Positions 18,001 through 26,214 of a DNA stretch of 45,312 nt are shown one piece after another. This DNA is from Polyangiaceae bacterium. Lineage in GTDB: Bacteria > Myxococcota_A > Polyangia > Polyangiales > Polyangiaceae. The stretch is from NCBI GenBank assembly GCA_029261965.1, contig JAJDAH010000193.1:1-45312 (forward strand). Direction: 5' to 3'. A model generated the notes under the pieces. The model did no database searches, was not told where the DNA came from, and saw only the letters and a program-made list of their open reading frames with translations. A program made the translations under genes and the position numbers. Within the stretch, counting starts at the first letter, position 1. The number at the start of each line of letters is the position of its first letter.

Positions 18001-20838
18001 GAGGCACTACTGACGGCCGACGACGACCTGCCCGGCGCTGCCACCGCCCTCGCGGAGGCGGCCGAAGCGCGCCCCACGGACATCGCCCTCCACGAGCTAC
18101 ACGAGAGACTCGCGCCGGACGCCAGCGGCGGCCAGTGGCGCGAAGCTGCGGCGGAAACGATGGAGGGCCCGGGCAAAGCTCGCTTGTACGTCGAGGCCGC
18201 GTTGGAATTCGATCGAACCGGCGACGCCGAAGGCGCCGCCCGTGCTGCCACCGCTGCGGCGGCGAGTGAGGACAGCCTGTTCGCCAAAGCGATCGCCGAG
18301 CGCACAGCTGCCCACAGCCCCGGAGCGGCGCGCCTGGCCGAGAGGCTTCTTGCCGAGGCGAAGGAGGAGCAAGACGTTGCCGCCCAACGAGAGCTCTACG
18401 AAAGACTCAGCGAGCTCGACCAGATTCGTGGCGATGGCGCGAGCGCCCGGCTTTGGCACAGCGCCATCCTCGAGCGTTCGCCCGACCACCTGCCATCGCT
18501 TCGCCACCTCGAGAACGAATTCCTAGGCGCCGGGCGCAGCGACGACTTCGAACCCATCGCGGCCAAACTCGCCGAGCTACTCGACGAAAACGAAGCAGAG
18601 GCTCACGCCGTGCTCGCTTGCGGGCTGCGGGTGAAAAACGGCGCTTGGACGGACGCTCGCGATCTGGTGGAGCGTTCCGCAAAACGCGAGAACCCCTCGC
18701 TCTGGGCACTTCGGCAGGCTTCTGCCCATGCGCGCGCCGCGGCGGACGACACCGCTGAGCTCGACGCCGAGCGCCGACTGGCTGAGCGCACCGAACGAAA
18801 CTACGATCGGGCGACCCTCACGCTCCGAGCGGCCGAAGCCGCGACCCGTCTCGGCAAGCTCGACGATGCACAGGCATTGCTCGACAACGCTGTGGAGTTC
18901 GCACCCAATCACTTGGTAGCGCTCACGACGCGAGCAGAGGTTCTCGAAGCGCGAGAACAGTTCAACGAAGGTGCCGAAGCGTTCGAAGCCGTGGCGACCG
19001 CCAGCGGCGTCGATGTGCACCGCGTGCAGGCGTGGCATCAAGCCGCGGTCCTGTGGCTCGACCACACCGAAGAGCGGGACCGAGGGGTGACGGCCCTAGA
19101 GCAGTCGGCTGCACTCGACATCACACACGCCGACGTGTTCGAACGCTTGCGGGCCATCTACGTCGCGAACGAAGATCGCACGAGGCTAGCCGACCTTCTC
19201 GAAAGGCGACTGGCCGAAACGTCCGACCCCGAGCAACGAATTGCGCTCGAGGTCAGCCGCGGACGGGCGCTCGCAGAGGTCGGCGACTCATCGGCCGCAA
19301 AGGAAGCCCTGGCTGCGGCCCTCGACGCGAACCCGGACCACGCGGATGCGCTCGACGCGTTTGCCGAGCTCTGCGCAGCCGAAGGCGACTGGTCTGGCGC
19401 GGAACAGGCCTGGCTGCGACTGGCGCGGCACGCGCAGGAGCCCGAACGACAAGCGGAGATCTACCGCAAGCTCGCCGAACTCTACGACACCGATTTGCCC
19501 AATCCGGCTCGGGCCGAGTTGTCGTACCGCGAGGTGCTCAAGCGTCAACCAAACGACGCGGACGCCATGGCGCGACTCGTGCAGGTATACGGACGCCTCG
19601 AGCAACCGGACAAGGCCGTCGAACTTCAGATGGAGCTCGTCAACAAGGCGGGCAATCCCGACGACAAACGCACGGCGATGATCGGCTTGGCCCTCGTCTA
19701 CGAGCAGATCAGCGGCGACAAGCGGAAGGCCGAAAGTACTCTCGAAAAGGCGCGCAAGGCTTGGCCAGCCCACCCGAGCACCCTGAAGGCGCTCGCGGAT
19801 TTCTACAGCCGAAACAGCGAAGGCGCTGCGTTGCACGTCTTGCTCGACAGGGCCGCCAACGACGCTCGGCGCGCGCTCAACACGGGGCGATTCGACCCAG
19901 CGTTCTTCGAAACCCTCGGCACGGTGGCCGAGCTTCGCGGCAACACAGACGGCGCCAGGATTGCCGCCGCAACCCTCGCCGGACTGCGCGGCGAGGAGGC
20001 GCAGCTGACGGGCGCTGGCGTCGGAGCCGGCAACGCTCAGCTCGATGACTTGTTGTCGCCGGATCTATTGAGCGGCTCGCTCCGAGCGCTGCTAAAGAAG
20101 GCTGGCGCCGCGCTCGATCGCGCGTACGAGTTGGACCTGCGAGCGCTTCGTGCGTCGCCGATGCCGGCTGAGTCGTCGGAAATCGTCGGGCAATTCCGGC
20201 AGGTCGCCACCGCCTTTGGGATCCCCAACCTCGACATCTACGTCTCTGGTGCCGTCGGTCCGGTTTGCATGCCGGTGAGCGCATCGCCGCCGCAGATAGT
20301 CTTCGGTAAAGCGTTGCTCGAAACCGACGACGACCCGGTGAGGTCGTTCCTATTCGTGCGCGCGCTGAAAATCCTTCAAGCACACGGGGCCGCGCTCGCG
20401 CGAACCGCCCCCATCGATTTGTGGCCCGTGACGGCTGCGTTCTTGAAGGTCTTCGCTCCGGACTGGCAACCGCAGGGCGTCGACATGAAGAAGATGACCG
20501 AAGCGCACCGGCGAATAAGCGCCGCGATGCCGAGCCAGGTCGCCCCAGACGTCGGGGTGCTCGCCCTCGAGGTCACCGGCAGCATCGGAAACCGCGCCAG
20601 CCAGCTTGCGACGGCGATCCACGAGCTGGGCGACCGGACCGGTTTGCTTGCGCTGGGAGATCCGAACGTCGCCATCCGCGGCGTGGCTTTCGCCGCCGGC
20701 CACACCGGCGGCCCGCCGGCTTCGGGGACGGACCGACTCAAATGGATCGTCCGCAACCCCGAGGCGCGGGATTTGGCGATCTTCAGCGTCAGCGACGCCT
20801 ACGCCAGCGCGCGCGCCCAATTGGGCCTCGAGGGCTGA
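14998..20838 (+). CDS. Giant TPR protein 2, paralogue of the preceding gene
   Basis: A 1946-residue protein coupled to the preceding gene by an ATGA overlap. Residues 1 to about 400 are disordered-looking, rich in Pro, Ala, Ser and acidic residues, with six copies of a D-P-L-G-x-T type motif between 247 and 326. From about 420 to 1690 there is a long helical-repeat/TPR region; the clearest units are near 1440-1600. The final 250 residues repeat the module seen at the end of the first giant: LDIYVSG (about 1744), a PPQIVFGKALL strand, the helix FLFVRALKILQAHG (about 1783) in the place of an HExxH helix, and an end in SDAYASARAQLG. No signal peptide or membrane helix is visible. The two proteins probably arose by duplication and may assemble together; this is inferred from shared ends and coupling. 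Confidence 0.85.
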   Translation: MSDSDKPDSKRPTSAPRPAAGRSGSARSIGEELGGLDFEPDALLDSLFEEEVEKEPLGATPVDLGDAETEEEPGSLAGPKLHEPARRDFPEDEVTFTGQVDGLGAKTPAAAPRAKPPIPTRGAPRPNAPAAAQSPGVPSAPRPSAPLRSAPRPGVPGVEPAAPSSRAASGPGARALPGVSSRPDPVSIVSSPPKSSTPTSKPALPGTAKPPAVNPAGPPPQEPFAMSPGAPAIGTKPGLGDTPRPKRADPLGTTVPAADPLGKTIQGADPLGKTAAAAPSSRSRDADPLASTVTAPPSAERADPLGQTVAGEPPPSAMDEDVLGKTTPAAPDAGPPPVIREADGSKPAKSIADSIADADLDALVEGTPSEVDPLEFEGDDPAPATPRAEPEPPPGPEPAKQEQVETALGAAAEVEAARSALMQPAPENAGQTWEDERDAVAHLSESESTDEWTARAQWLEAEAESIQDPAAKSRALLVASELLAMADDATASLRLAKAAAQSSGNMAAAHRQIRALATREGDWKTVASAVEAETRAARTPESRAHATYVAAEVQRLHVHDAAAAQRKLDKIARLLPNDPRPGVAKLATQLAETSAPKLRWPDAPELAPLAAATADIIRLRGDAVALDAPTPGPVAAFDIARRALARGKRAEAGEALAKLGEIDGIGTAAKWLSAALLATGAATRPRSIELLGQILEAGGGAAARRALATRALEQGDAEAIEAAISEADEEDATFSPADRVALGALTGGGEAAVQAIAAIATDENLRPLAAAGASSALGAETVPMVIAGAAAPKSEIALGRALSSSDPMGAVSAALDEFSSHHQGHPLARGLGLERSLAARAAGEVAAALSTWSSDGDARDAKLAAAIVHEAAKSAEAARTEYTAALSAGAVGEAPARALLPDFEPTRAADVLASVARGSSDPAQRALLLVEAAHRRAGEDADAIASLLEEAAEAEPTIPFAHGLGELGARSKGDAEALLTWLRRRREAASDPIEKALDLVREALLTADDDLPGAATALAEAAEARPTDIALHELHERLAPDASGGQWREAAAETMEGPGKARLYVEAALEFDRTGDAEGAARAATAAAASEDSLFAKAIAERTAAHSPGAARLAERLLAEAKEEQDVAAQRELYERLSELDQIRGDGASARLWHSAILERSPDHLPSLRHLENEFLGAGRSDDFEPIAAKLAELLDENEAEAHAVLACGLRVKNGAWTDARDLVERSAKRENPSLWALRQASAHARAAADDTAELDAERRLAERTERNYDRATLTLRAAEAATRLGKLDDAQALLDNAVEFAPNHLVALTTRAEVLEAREQFNEGAEAFEAVATASGVDVHRVQAWHQAAVLWLDHTEERDRGVTALEQSAALDITHADVFERLRAIYVANEDRTRLADLLERRLAETSDPEQRIALEVSRGRALAEVGDSSAAKEALAAALDANPDHADALDAFAELCAAEGDWSGAEQAWLRLARHAQEPERQAEIYRKLAELYDTDLPNPARAELSYREVLKRQPNDADAMARLVQVYGRLEQPDKAVELQMELVNKAGNPDDKRTAMIGLALVYEQISGDKRKAESTLEKARKAWPAHPSTLKALADFYSRNSEGAALHVLLDRAANDARRALNTGRFDPAFFETLGTVAELRGNTDGARIAAATLAGLRGEEAQLTGAGVGAGNAQLDDLLSPDLLSGSLRALLKKAGAALDRAYELDLRALRASPMPAESSEIVGQFRQVATAFGIPNLDIYVSGAVGPVCMPVSASPPQIVFGKALLETDDDPVRSFLFVRALKILQAHGAALARTAPIDLWPVTAAFLKVFAPDWQPQGVDMKKMTEAHRRISAAMPSQVAPDVGVLALEVTGSIGNRASQLATAIHELGDRTGLLALGDPNVAIRGVAFAAGHTGGPPASGTDRLKWIVRNPEARDLAIFSVSDAYASARAQLGLEG
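15736..15975 (+). repeat. Six DPLGxT-type motifs in TPR protein 2
   Basis: Residues 247-326 of the second giant TPR protein contain RADPLGTT, AADPLGKT, GADPLGKT, DADPLAST, RADPLGQT and DEDVLGKT, separated by 4-16 residues. Each has a threonine in the same place. The spacing is irregular, so this is a dispersed short linear motif and not a strict tandem repeat. Confidence 0.8.
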
Positions 20839-21005
20839 GCCAACCGGATTTCCGCGGAGATCTCGGGGGTTTCCGGCGAAGCCCCGTCAGGCAGCGGCAT
20901 GGCAAGCCCACTTTTTCCCCAAATGGGAAGAGAGACGAGATTGTCTGCGTATCATAGCCGTCTAAGCATTTCGGGAAGGGTTACGCGGCACGTCCGCAGC
21001 CGACA

Positions 21006-22469
21006 ATGGCGCTGAGAGAGGACATATCGGAACGCGCCCATGGACGCGTAGGTCAGGTACTCAACGGGAAGTACACGCTCGACCGCGTCGTGGGGATCGG
21101 AGGGATGGCGACGGTGTACGCCGCCACCCACCGGAACAAGCGTCGGTTCGCCGTCAAAATGCTGCACCCCGACGTGGCGATGGACCACGAGGTGACCCAG
21201 CGTTTCATTCGCGAAGGATACGTCGCCAATACCGTCGGACACCCGGGCACAGTCCAAGTTTTCGACGACGACGTCACCGAGGACGGCGCCCCGTTCTTGG
21301 TCATGGAGCTGCTCGAGGGCGAGACCCTCGAAGCCCGCTGGGAGCGAAAACTCCAAGCCCTGCCGGTCTCCGAGGTGCTGGCGGTGGTGGATCAACTGCT
21401 CGACGTGCTCGTCGCGGCCCACGAGCAAGGCATCGTACATCGCGACTTGAAACCGGAGAACCTGTTCTTGACGACCGAAAGCGAGCTCAAGGTGCTCGAC
21501 TTCGGCATCGCGAGGCTCCGAGAGCTGAGTCAGACGAGCGCCGCGGCGACGCGCGCGGGCTCGCTCCTGGGCACACCAGCCTTCATGTCGCCGGAGCAAG
21601 CGCGCGGACGCTGGGACGACGTCGACGGGCGAACCGATCTTTGGGCACTCGGAGCGACGATGTTCACGCTCTTGACCGGGCGCTTCGTCCACCAGTGCGA
21701 CACCGTCAACGAGCAGCTCATCGCCGCCGCGACCGAGCCGGCAGACTCGCTCGGCAAGGTCCTACCCGAGCTCAATCCGAGCGTGGTGGAGCTCGTGGAC
21801 CGCGCGCTGGCTTTCAAGAAGGATGATCGCTGGGCGGACGCCGCGTCGATGCAAGCCGCTTCTCGATCCGCTCTGCAAGTCATCACCGGGGCGGAGCGTG
21901 TCAGTCTCCCCAAACCGTCCGTCGTGGTGAATGTCGAGCAGGCGACTCTGGTCGCCTCGGCGTCGGCGACCCAGCTCGCCCAGAGTGAGACCGTCAGCAC
22001 CGCCGGAGCCATCACCAGTAGCGTCGAGGCCCCGGCGCCTCCGCGTAGCCGTCGAACTGCGGTGCTCGTCGGCGCCGCGATCGCCGCGGCAGCCGCGGTG
22101 ATCGTCGTGGTGGCGGGCATTGGTGCGTCTGGGAGCACGGTCGCGGAGACGCCGCCCCCCGATGAAGCGCCGACGAGTCCCGCAGCCACCTCGCCATCCG
22201 CCGAAGATTCCGAGCCAACGACTGGAGACGAAGGTCCAACGGTCGAGCCGGTCGCGATGCCAGCTCCGGCCGAGGATGCTGGCGCCGCGTCAAAAGCGGT
22301 GCCGACGTCTCCAAAAACCGTGAGCAAACCACACGCCGAAGTCACCGTGAGCAAACCGTCGAAACCGGCCGCCCCGGCGGTCGGCCCCAACCCTGTGGCC
22401 AAACCCAAACCGCCGAAACCCGAAAAGCCGAAGCCACCCGAGCAGAATCCGTTCGACCAGCGGCACTGA
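21006..22469 (+). CDS. Membrane Ser/Thr protein kinase, PknB type
   Basis: Hanks-type protein kinase of 487 residues. The cytosolic kinase domain (about 20-285) has the Gly loop GIGGMATVY, ATP-binding Lys51, HRDLKPEN with catalytic Asp147, DFG with Asp165 and the MSPEQ P+1 segment, so it looks active and is of the RD type. A juxtamembrane stretch is followed by one transmembrane helix at about 352-372. The last 115 residues are Pro/Lys/Glu-rich with no PASTA repeats, probably periplasmic. ATG 21006 fits the start, with no clear ribosome binding site. A 167-base gap separates it from the giant TPR genes, and the next gene begins 41 bases downstream, suggesting an operon with the signal-peptide TPR protein. 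Substrates cannot be read from the sequence. Confidence 0.93.
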   Translation: MALREDISERAHGRVGQVLNGKYTLDRVVGIGGMATVYAATHRNKRRFAVKMLHPDVAMDHEVTQRFIREGYVANTVGHPGTVQVFDDDVTEDGAPFLVMELLEGETLEARWERKLQALPVSEVLAVVDQLLDVLVAAHEQGIVHRDLKPENLFLTTESELKVLDFGIARLRELSQTSAAATRAGSLLGTPAFMSPEQARGRWDDVDGRTDLWALGATMFTLLTGRFVHQCDTVNEQLIAAATEPADSLGKVLPELNPSVVELVDRALAFKKDDRWADAASMQAASRSALQVITGAERVSLPKPSVVVNVEQATLVASASATQLAQSETVSTAGAITSSVEAPAPPRSRRTAVLVGAAIAAAAAVIVVVAGIGASGSTVAETPPPDEAPTSPAATSPSAEDSEPTTGDEGPTVEPVAMPAPAEDAGAASKAVPTSPKTVSKPHAEVTVSKPSKPAAPAVGPNPVAKPKPPKPEKPKPPEQNPFDQRH

Positions 22470-22510
22470 TTCGCTGGAGGACTTGCTCGCCCATCCGAAA
22501 GCGCGCCAAG

Positions 22511-23485
22511 ATGTCTGGCATGACTCGAGCAGTGCGCCGTGTGGCTGCGACGATCGCGATAGCCGCGACGACGTGCCTGCTCGCGCCTAGCGCTGGCGCG
22601 CAAGCGCGAGATCCTGCCGCCGCCGAAGCGCTCTTCCGCCAGGGGCGTGAAGCCGTCGAGCGCAAAGACTACAAAACCGCGTGCAGCAAGTTCCGTGAAA
22701 GCCAGCGGCTGGATCCGGCGCTCGGCACACTGTTCAACATCGCGGATTGCGAAGAAAAAATGGGACGGCTCGCGACGGCGTGGACCCTGTTTCAAGAAGT
22801 TGCTCAGCGTCTGCCGGCTGACGACCGCCGTCGGCCGATCGCCACAGCGCGGACGAAACAACTCGAGCCGCGACTGCCGAGGCTGACCATAAACGCAACG
22901 ACCGAGCTCCCGGAGGGAACGACGGTGTTGCGCGACGCCGTCGAGCTCGGAGCGGCAAGCCTGGGCGCACCGCTTCCGGTGGATCCGGGTCCGCACACGA
23001 TCGTCGTTCGGGCGCCGGGTCACGAGCCGGCGGAGTTCGACGTGTCGTTGGAGGAGGCGCAGAGTCACACACTTGCGGTGACGATCGGCGCAAAGCTGGC
23101 CGAGGGCACCGACCCGGTCAAGGGCGTGGGCGACGGCAAGAGCCGCACCTCGAGCAAGAACGGGCTGGGCTACGTGTTCGGTGGGGTTGGTCTGGCAGGA
23201 TTGCTCGTGGGCGGTGTGACCGGCCTGATGACCTTGAAGAAGAAGAGCACCGTCGACGCCAACTGCGACGCGCAAAAAAGATGCAATAAAAAGGGCGCGG
23301 ACGCCGCCGACTCGGGCAAGACCCTCGGCACGATCAGCACGGTGGGCTTGGTGGTCGGAGGCGTGGGCCTCGGGCTTGGCGCCTACTTCCTGATCCGCGG
23401 TGGAAAAGAAGGCGCGCCGGAAACTGCTCTAGTGTCCTCTGCCGGCACACGCGGCGTCAGCGTCTCGCTGTTCCAGACCTTCTAG
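22511..23485 (+). CDS. Exported TPR protein with PEGA-like domain and two membrane helices
   Basis: A 324-residue protein. The N-terminus is a signal peptide (positive Arg cluster, hydrophobic core, likely cleavage after SAGA at about residue 30). Residues of about 38-115 contain a TPR pair with the pattern LFRQGREAVERKDYKTACSK. Residues of about 130-195 look like a PEGA-type beta domain (a PGPHTIVVRAPGHEPAEF core). Two Gly-rich hydrophobic segments at about 216-240 and 273-297 are likely membrane helices, flanking a charged loop with two Cys. This arrangement is common in myxobacterial genomes beside protein kinases; the role is unknown. The short gap to the upstream kinase suggests cotranscription, and the gene converges on the lipoprotein gene. 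Confidence 0.8.
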   Translation: MSGMTRAVRRVAATIAIAATTCLLAPSAGAQARDPAAAEALFRQGREAVERKDYKTACSKFRESQRLDPALGTLFNIADCEEKMGRLATAWTLFQEVAQRLPADDRRRPIATARTKQLEPRLPRLTINATTELPEGTTVLRDAVELGAASLGAPLPVDPGPHTIVVRAPGHEPAEFDVSLEEAQSHTLAVTIGAKLAEGTDPVKGVGDGKSRTSSKNGLGYVFGGVGLAGLLVGGVTGLMTLKKKSTVDANCDAQKRCNKKGADAADSGKTLGTISTVGLVVGGVGLGLGAYFLIRGGKEGAPETALVSSAGTRGVSVSLFQTF

Positions 23486-23503
23486 GAGGCCGTCGACCTC
23501 GAA

Positions 23504-23908
23504 TCACTGGCACGCGGAGTGCGCCGCTTCGTAGCGCTCCCCTGCCCCATCGAGAATCGTCTGGAAACCTCGGTACTCCGACTTGTTATTGTAGCCGTCG
23601 AATTGACGGCGAGCGATGTCGCGCGCCGGTTTCGCGGTGCCCCAGGTGATCTTCGAGAACGCGAACGATTGAAAAACGAGCTCTGCCTGCTTTTGGATCT
23701 CCCCAAAAACGCGAGCGTGCTCCGCTTTTTGATCCTGTGTCAGCTCCTCGAACCCCGGCCCTCCCGAGTGCTCCAGCTTCGCGGCCTTCTCACTCACCAG
23801 CTTCCAAGATTCCGCGGCCTCGGTTCTTGCCACTCGGCATTTGGGGCGCTCACCTTGGCAACCGACGAAGGTCGCAACCGCTACCAACAACCACGCAAAT
23901 CGCTTCAT
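23504..23908 (-). CDS. Small putative lipoprotein, unknown function
   Basis: A 134-residue protein. The signal peptide MKRFAWLLVAVATFVGC ends in a lipobox-like Cys17, so it is probably a lipoprotein; phenylalanine at -3 is not ideal. The mature part is charged and helical, with no domain I recognise. Two further cysteines (Cys24 and one two residues from the C-terminus) could form a disulfide. ATG 23908 has a good ribosome binding site (GAGGGATGA just before it). It converges on the upstream exported TPR gene with an 18-base gap and is divergent from the next TPR gene. Confidence 0.7.
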   Translation of the reverse strand: MKRFAWLLVAVATFVGCQGERPKCRVARTEAAESWKLVSEKAAKLEHSGGPGFEELTQDQKAEHARVFGEIQKQAELVFQSFAFSKITWGTAKPARDIARRQFDGYNNKSEYRGFQTILDGAGERYEAAHSACQ

Positions 23909-24026
23909 TCATCCCTCGTTCAGGCGGGTCCCCTGCGACGCAAAAGCTAGCACGCGAATGCGTCGACAAAGCCGAAGGCCGCAATTGAACGATGCCCAGC
24001 GGCCGACCGGTGCTATTTTCACGGGG

Positions 24027-24824
24027 TTGCCGAACGCTCAGAAGATCGCCCGGGCGATGGCTGCCCTCGGCCTGATCGCCGCCGGCGCCTCCGCCGAACC
24101 GACGGCTCGCTTTGGCGACGTTGGCGCGCCGCCCGCGCCCGCGGGGGTGGGACCAGCCAAGGCAGCATCGGCGCCAGTCGCCGATCCGACGCGTCAAGAA
24201 AGACGGACGCCACCACCGCGTCAACCGCCCAAATCGTGGGCAACCCGCGCGGCGATGGAATACGTGCACCAAGCCGAGCGCCGCGTTGCGAACAGCGATC
24301 TGGCGGGCGCTCTAAGGGCGTACACCGACGCGATTCAAATGGACCCGAGTTACGGGCCCGCGTACCTCGGAATTGGCGGACTTCGCGAGCGAATGGCCGA
24401 CTTCGTCGAGGCCGAGCGTGTCTACTCGGTCGCTTTGCGCCTGCGAGGAGTCGCCAATATCGCTCTGGCGAGACGCGCCCTGCTCCGCCACAGGCTAGGT
24501 CGAAAAGCGGCCGCCTTCGCCGATCTGGAGAAGGCGGTGCAGCGCGGCCGCTCGGCAGGGATGCACGGACGCATTCTCGCGGGATGGTACGTCGAGAGGC
24601 AGGCCTGGCCCGCGGCCCTCGCGTTGTGGCGGCGCATTTTGGCGGAGCACGATTCTGATCCCGAGTCCGACCAGGCGCGGGAAGCGCGAGTCCAAGTCCA
24701 TGCACTGACCCTCCTGGCCGCGACGAGTGATCCGGTAGTCGTGGGCGGCGCCGATCACCCGAGTTGGGTGCGGCGAGCTCTGGCGAGCATGGCCCGCCGA
24801 GGTCCCGTGCTCCGACAACGCTGA
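24027..24824 (+). CDS. Exported TPR protein, unknown function
   Basis: About 265 residues from a TTG at 24027. This start gives a textbook signal peptide, with a short Lys/Arg N-region, a hydrophobic core and cleavage after GASA. ATG 23958 in the same frame would give 289 residues but leave a 34-residue charged lead before the signal peptide, so it is the less likely choice; ATG 24057 leaves too little N-region. A Pro/Ala-rich linker follows, then at least three TPR-like units (about residues 75-220), including the ALRAYTDAIQMDPSYGPAY unit. There is no catalytic motif. The gene is convergent with the vWA gene downstream and divergent from the lipoprotein gene. Its place next to the kinase and the other TPR genes suggests a shared envelope role, which is inference. 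Confidence 0.65.
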   Translation: MPNAQKIARAMAALGLIAAGASAEPTARFGDVGAPPAPAGVGPAKAASAPVADPTRQERRTPPPRQPPKSWATRAAMEYVHQAERRVANSDLAGALRAYTDAIQMDPSYGPAYLGIGGLRERMADFVEAERVYSVALRLRGVANIALARRALLRHRLGRKAAAFADLEKAVQRGRSAGMHGRILAGWYVERQAWPAALALWRRILAEHDSDPESDQAREARVQVHALTLLAATSDPVVVGGADHPSWVRRALASMARRGPVLRQR

Positions 24825-24855
24825 GTTGCCGGGGAATGCTGCGCCGGCGGGCGAC

Positions 24856-26133
24856 TCAGGAGCCTTCGCAAAGAAGGATGATGTCGATCCGGGCGCTCGG
24901 ATCGTTGGCGACCGTGTCGCAGGTTGCCTGGCAGAGCGTAATTGACGTCGGATTGACGTTGTTGTCGTAGTACCAGCCGCCCGCGCCAGTGCAAAGTCCC
25001 GGAGTCAGCACGCGATTGAGCGGACCGCCCGGGGTCAGCACGATTTCGATCGAGTCGGGATTGACGATTCCCATGCTGGTGGTCGGCACGTTGTACGTGC
25101 ACCCGAGCGCGCTCGTCTGAATCGCTTGGAGCGCGTCGATGAAGGCCTGCGAGTTGCCATTCCCGACGTCGTAGTAGTGACACGAGCTGGCGCCACCGTT
25201 GCAATAGTTGGAGTGCGTCATTGCGCCGCCCGCCACCGCGAGCGTCTCGAGCCGTCCGAAGTTCGCACCACTCATGCCGATGACGTACGTTTGAATCCCG
25301 GTGGCGGAGAGGTGACTAGACATGATGCCGGACAGGGTGCCGTCGTTCGTGTTGCACTCGGTGGGAACCCCGTCGGTGATGAGGATCCCGATGATGACGC
25401 GCGCCGGGGCGGGATTGTTCGCGGCGGTAAACTGCGTGAGACCCCGGATGGCCGCCTCGGTACGGGTGTTGCCACCCGGACCGTTGCCGTTCAGGGCGGT
25501 TGACAAGGCCGTGATGTGGCCTGGAGAACTCAAGAGGTTCAACGGGACGGCGGGGGTAGCCAGAGAGCTGCCATTGCACGCCTCGTTGTCACTGAAGAAG
25601 TGCAGAGCCACGCGCATGTCTGCCGACGTCGGAGCATTGAAGAACCCGTTGAGCGCCGTCACCGCGGAGTTCTATTTGCCGCTGTTGCTCATGCTGCCGG
25701 ACTTGTCGAGGATGATGTACATGTCCAGCGGGATCAGCTCCGCCTCGGCCGTGCCGCTCGCGCAAGCCTCCTGAACCACGTCGGGCGGGTCGTAGCCAAA
25801 CGTCACGTCGGTGAGCGATCCGCCACCGATGCCGCCATCGAACGTCGCAGCGCCGCTGCCGCCAGTACCACTGCCGCCGGTGCCGCTTCCCCCGGTTCCA
25901 GTGCCGCTGCCGCCGGTGCCACTACCGCCGGTGCCGCTTCCCCCGGCTCCGCTCCCGCCAGTCCCAGGCGTGCCGCCAGCCGATGGCCCACCAGCTTGCC
26001 CGAGCCCCGCACTTCCGGCGCTGCCGCCAGTCACCGGGTTGCCAAATGGGTCAACCCTGTCCGGCCGGTCGCTGCTGCATCCGACGTACGCTGCGGCCAA
26101 CAGCAAAAACAAGGAGCCCAAGGCACGGCGCAT
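24856..26133 (-). pseudogene. vWA-domain lipoprotein interrupted by an in-frame amber codon
   Basis: The gene reads as one protein of about 425 residues apart from a TAG at 25674-25672. The first part (153 residues from ATG 26133) has a lipoprotein signal ending in AYVGC, then a Gly/Ser/Thr-rich spacer of GTGGSG repeats, then the start of a von Willebrand A domain with the MIDAS motif DKSGS. The amber follows SNSGK, where related vWA proteins normally have Trp; TGG to TAG is one base. The frame continues without shift: NSAVTALNGFF, a vWA core with LITDGVPTEC, and a Cys-rich tail of the sort seen in myxobacterial vWA lipoproteins. If the amber is real and not read through, a GTG at 25662 could start only a domain fragment without signal or MIDAS. 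A sequencing error is the main alternative. Confidence 0.8.
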
Positions 26134-26186
26134 GGTCTGTAGTGTCCGGCATCGCCTAGCGCCGCGCAAGGATTCAGAGTTTCCCC

Positions 26187-26212
26187 GGGGTCGAGCCGCG
26201 GCGATCGACCCC
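26187..26212 (-). terminator. Strong hairpin just after the Asp-box gene
   Basis: GGGGTCGA (26187-26194) and TCGACCCC (26205-26212) form a perfect eight-base-pair stem with a ten-base loop, two bases beyond the stop codon of the minus-strand gene at 26215. There is no T-tract, so if it ends transcription it does so without the classical intrinsic signature. Confidence 0.45.
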
Positions 26213-26214
26213 GC

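Noticed and set aside
20839-21005. Promoter or sigma54 site before the Ser/Thr kinase (TGGCAAG region and TATCAT-like hexamer)
   Set aside because: The TGGC-type element lacks a properly spaced GC element, and the TATCAT has no matching -35, so no call is made.
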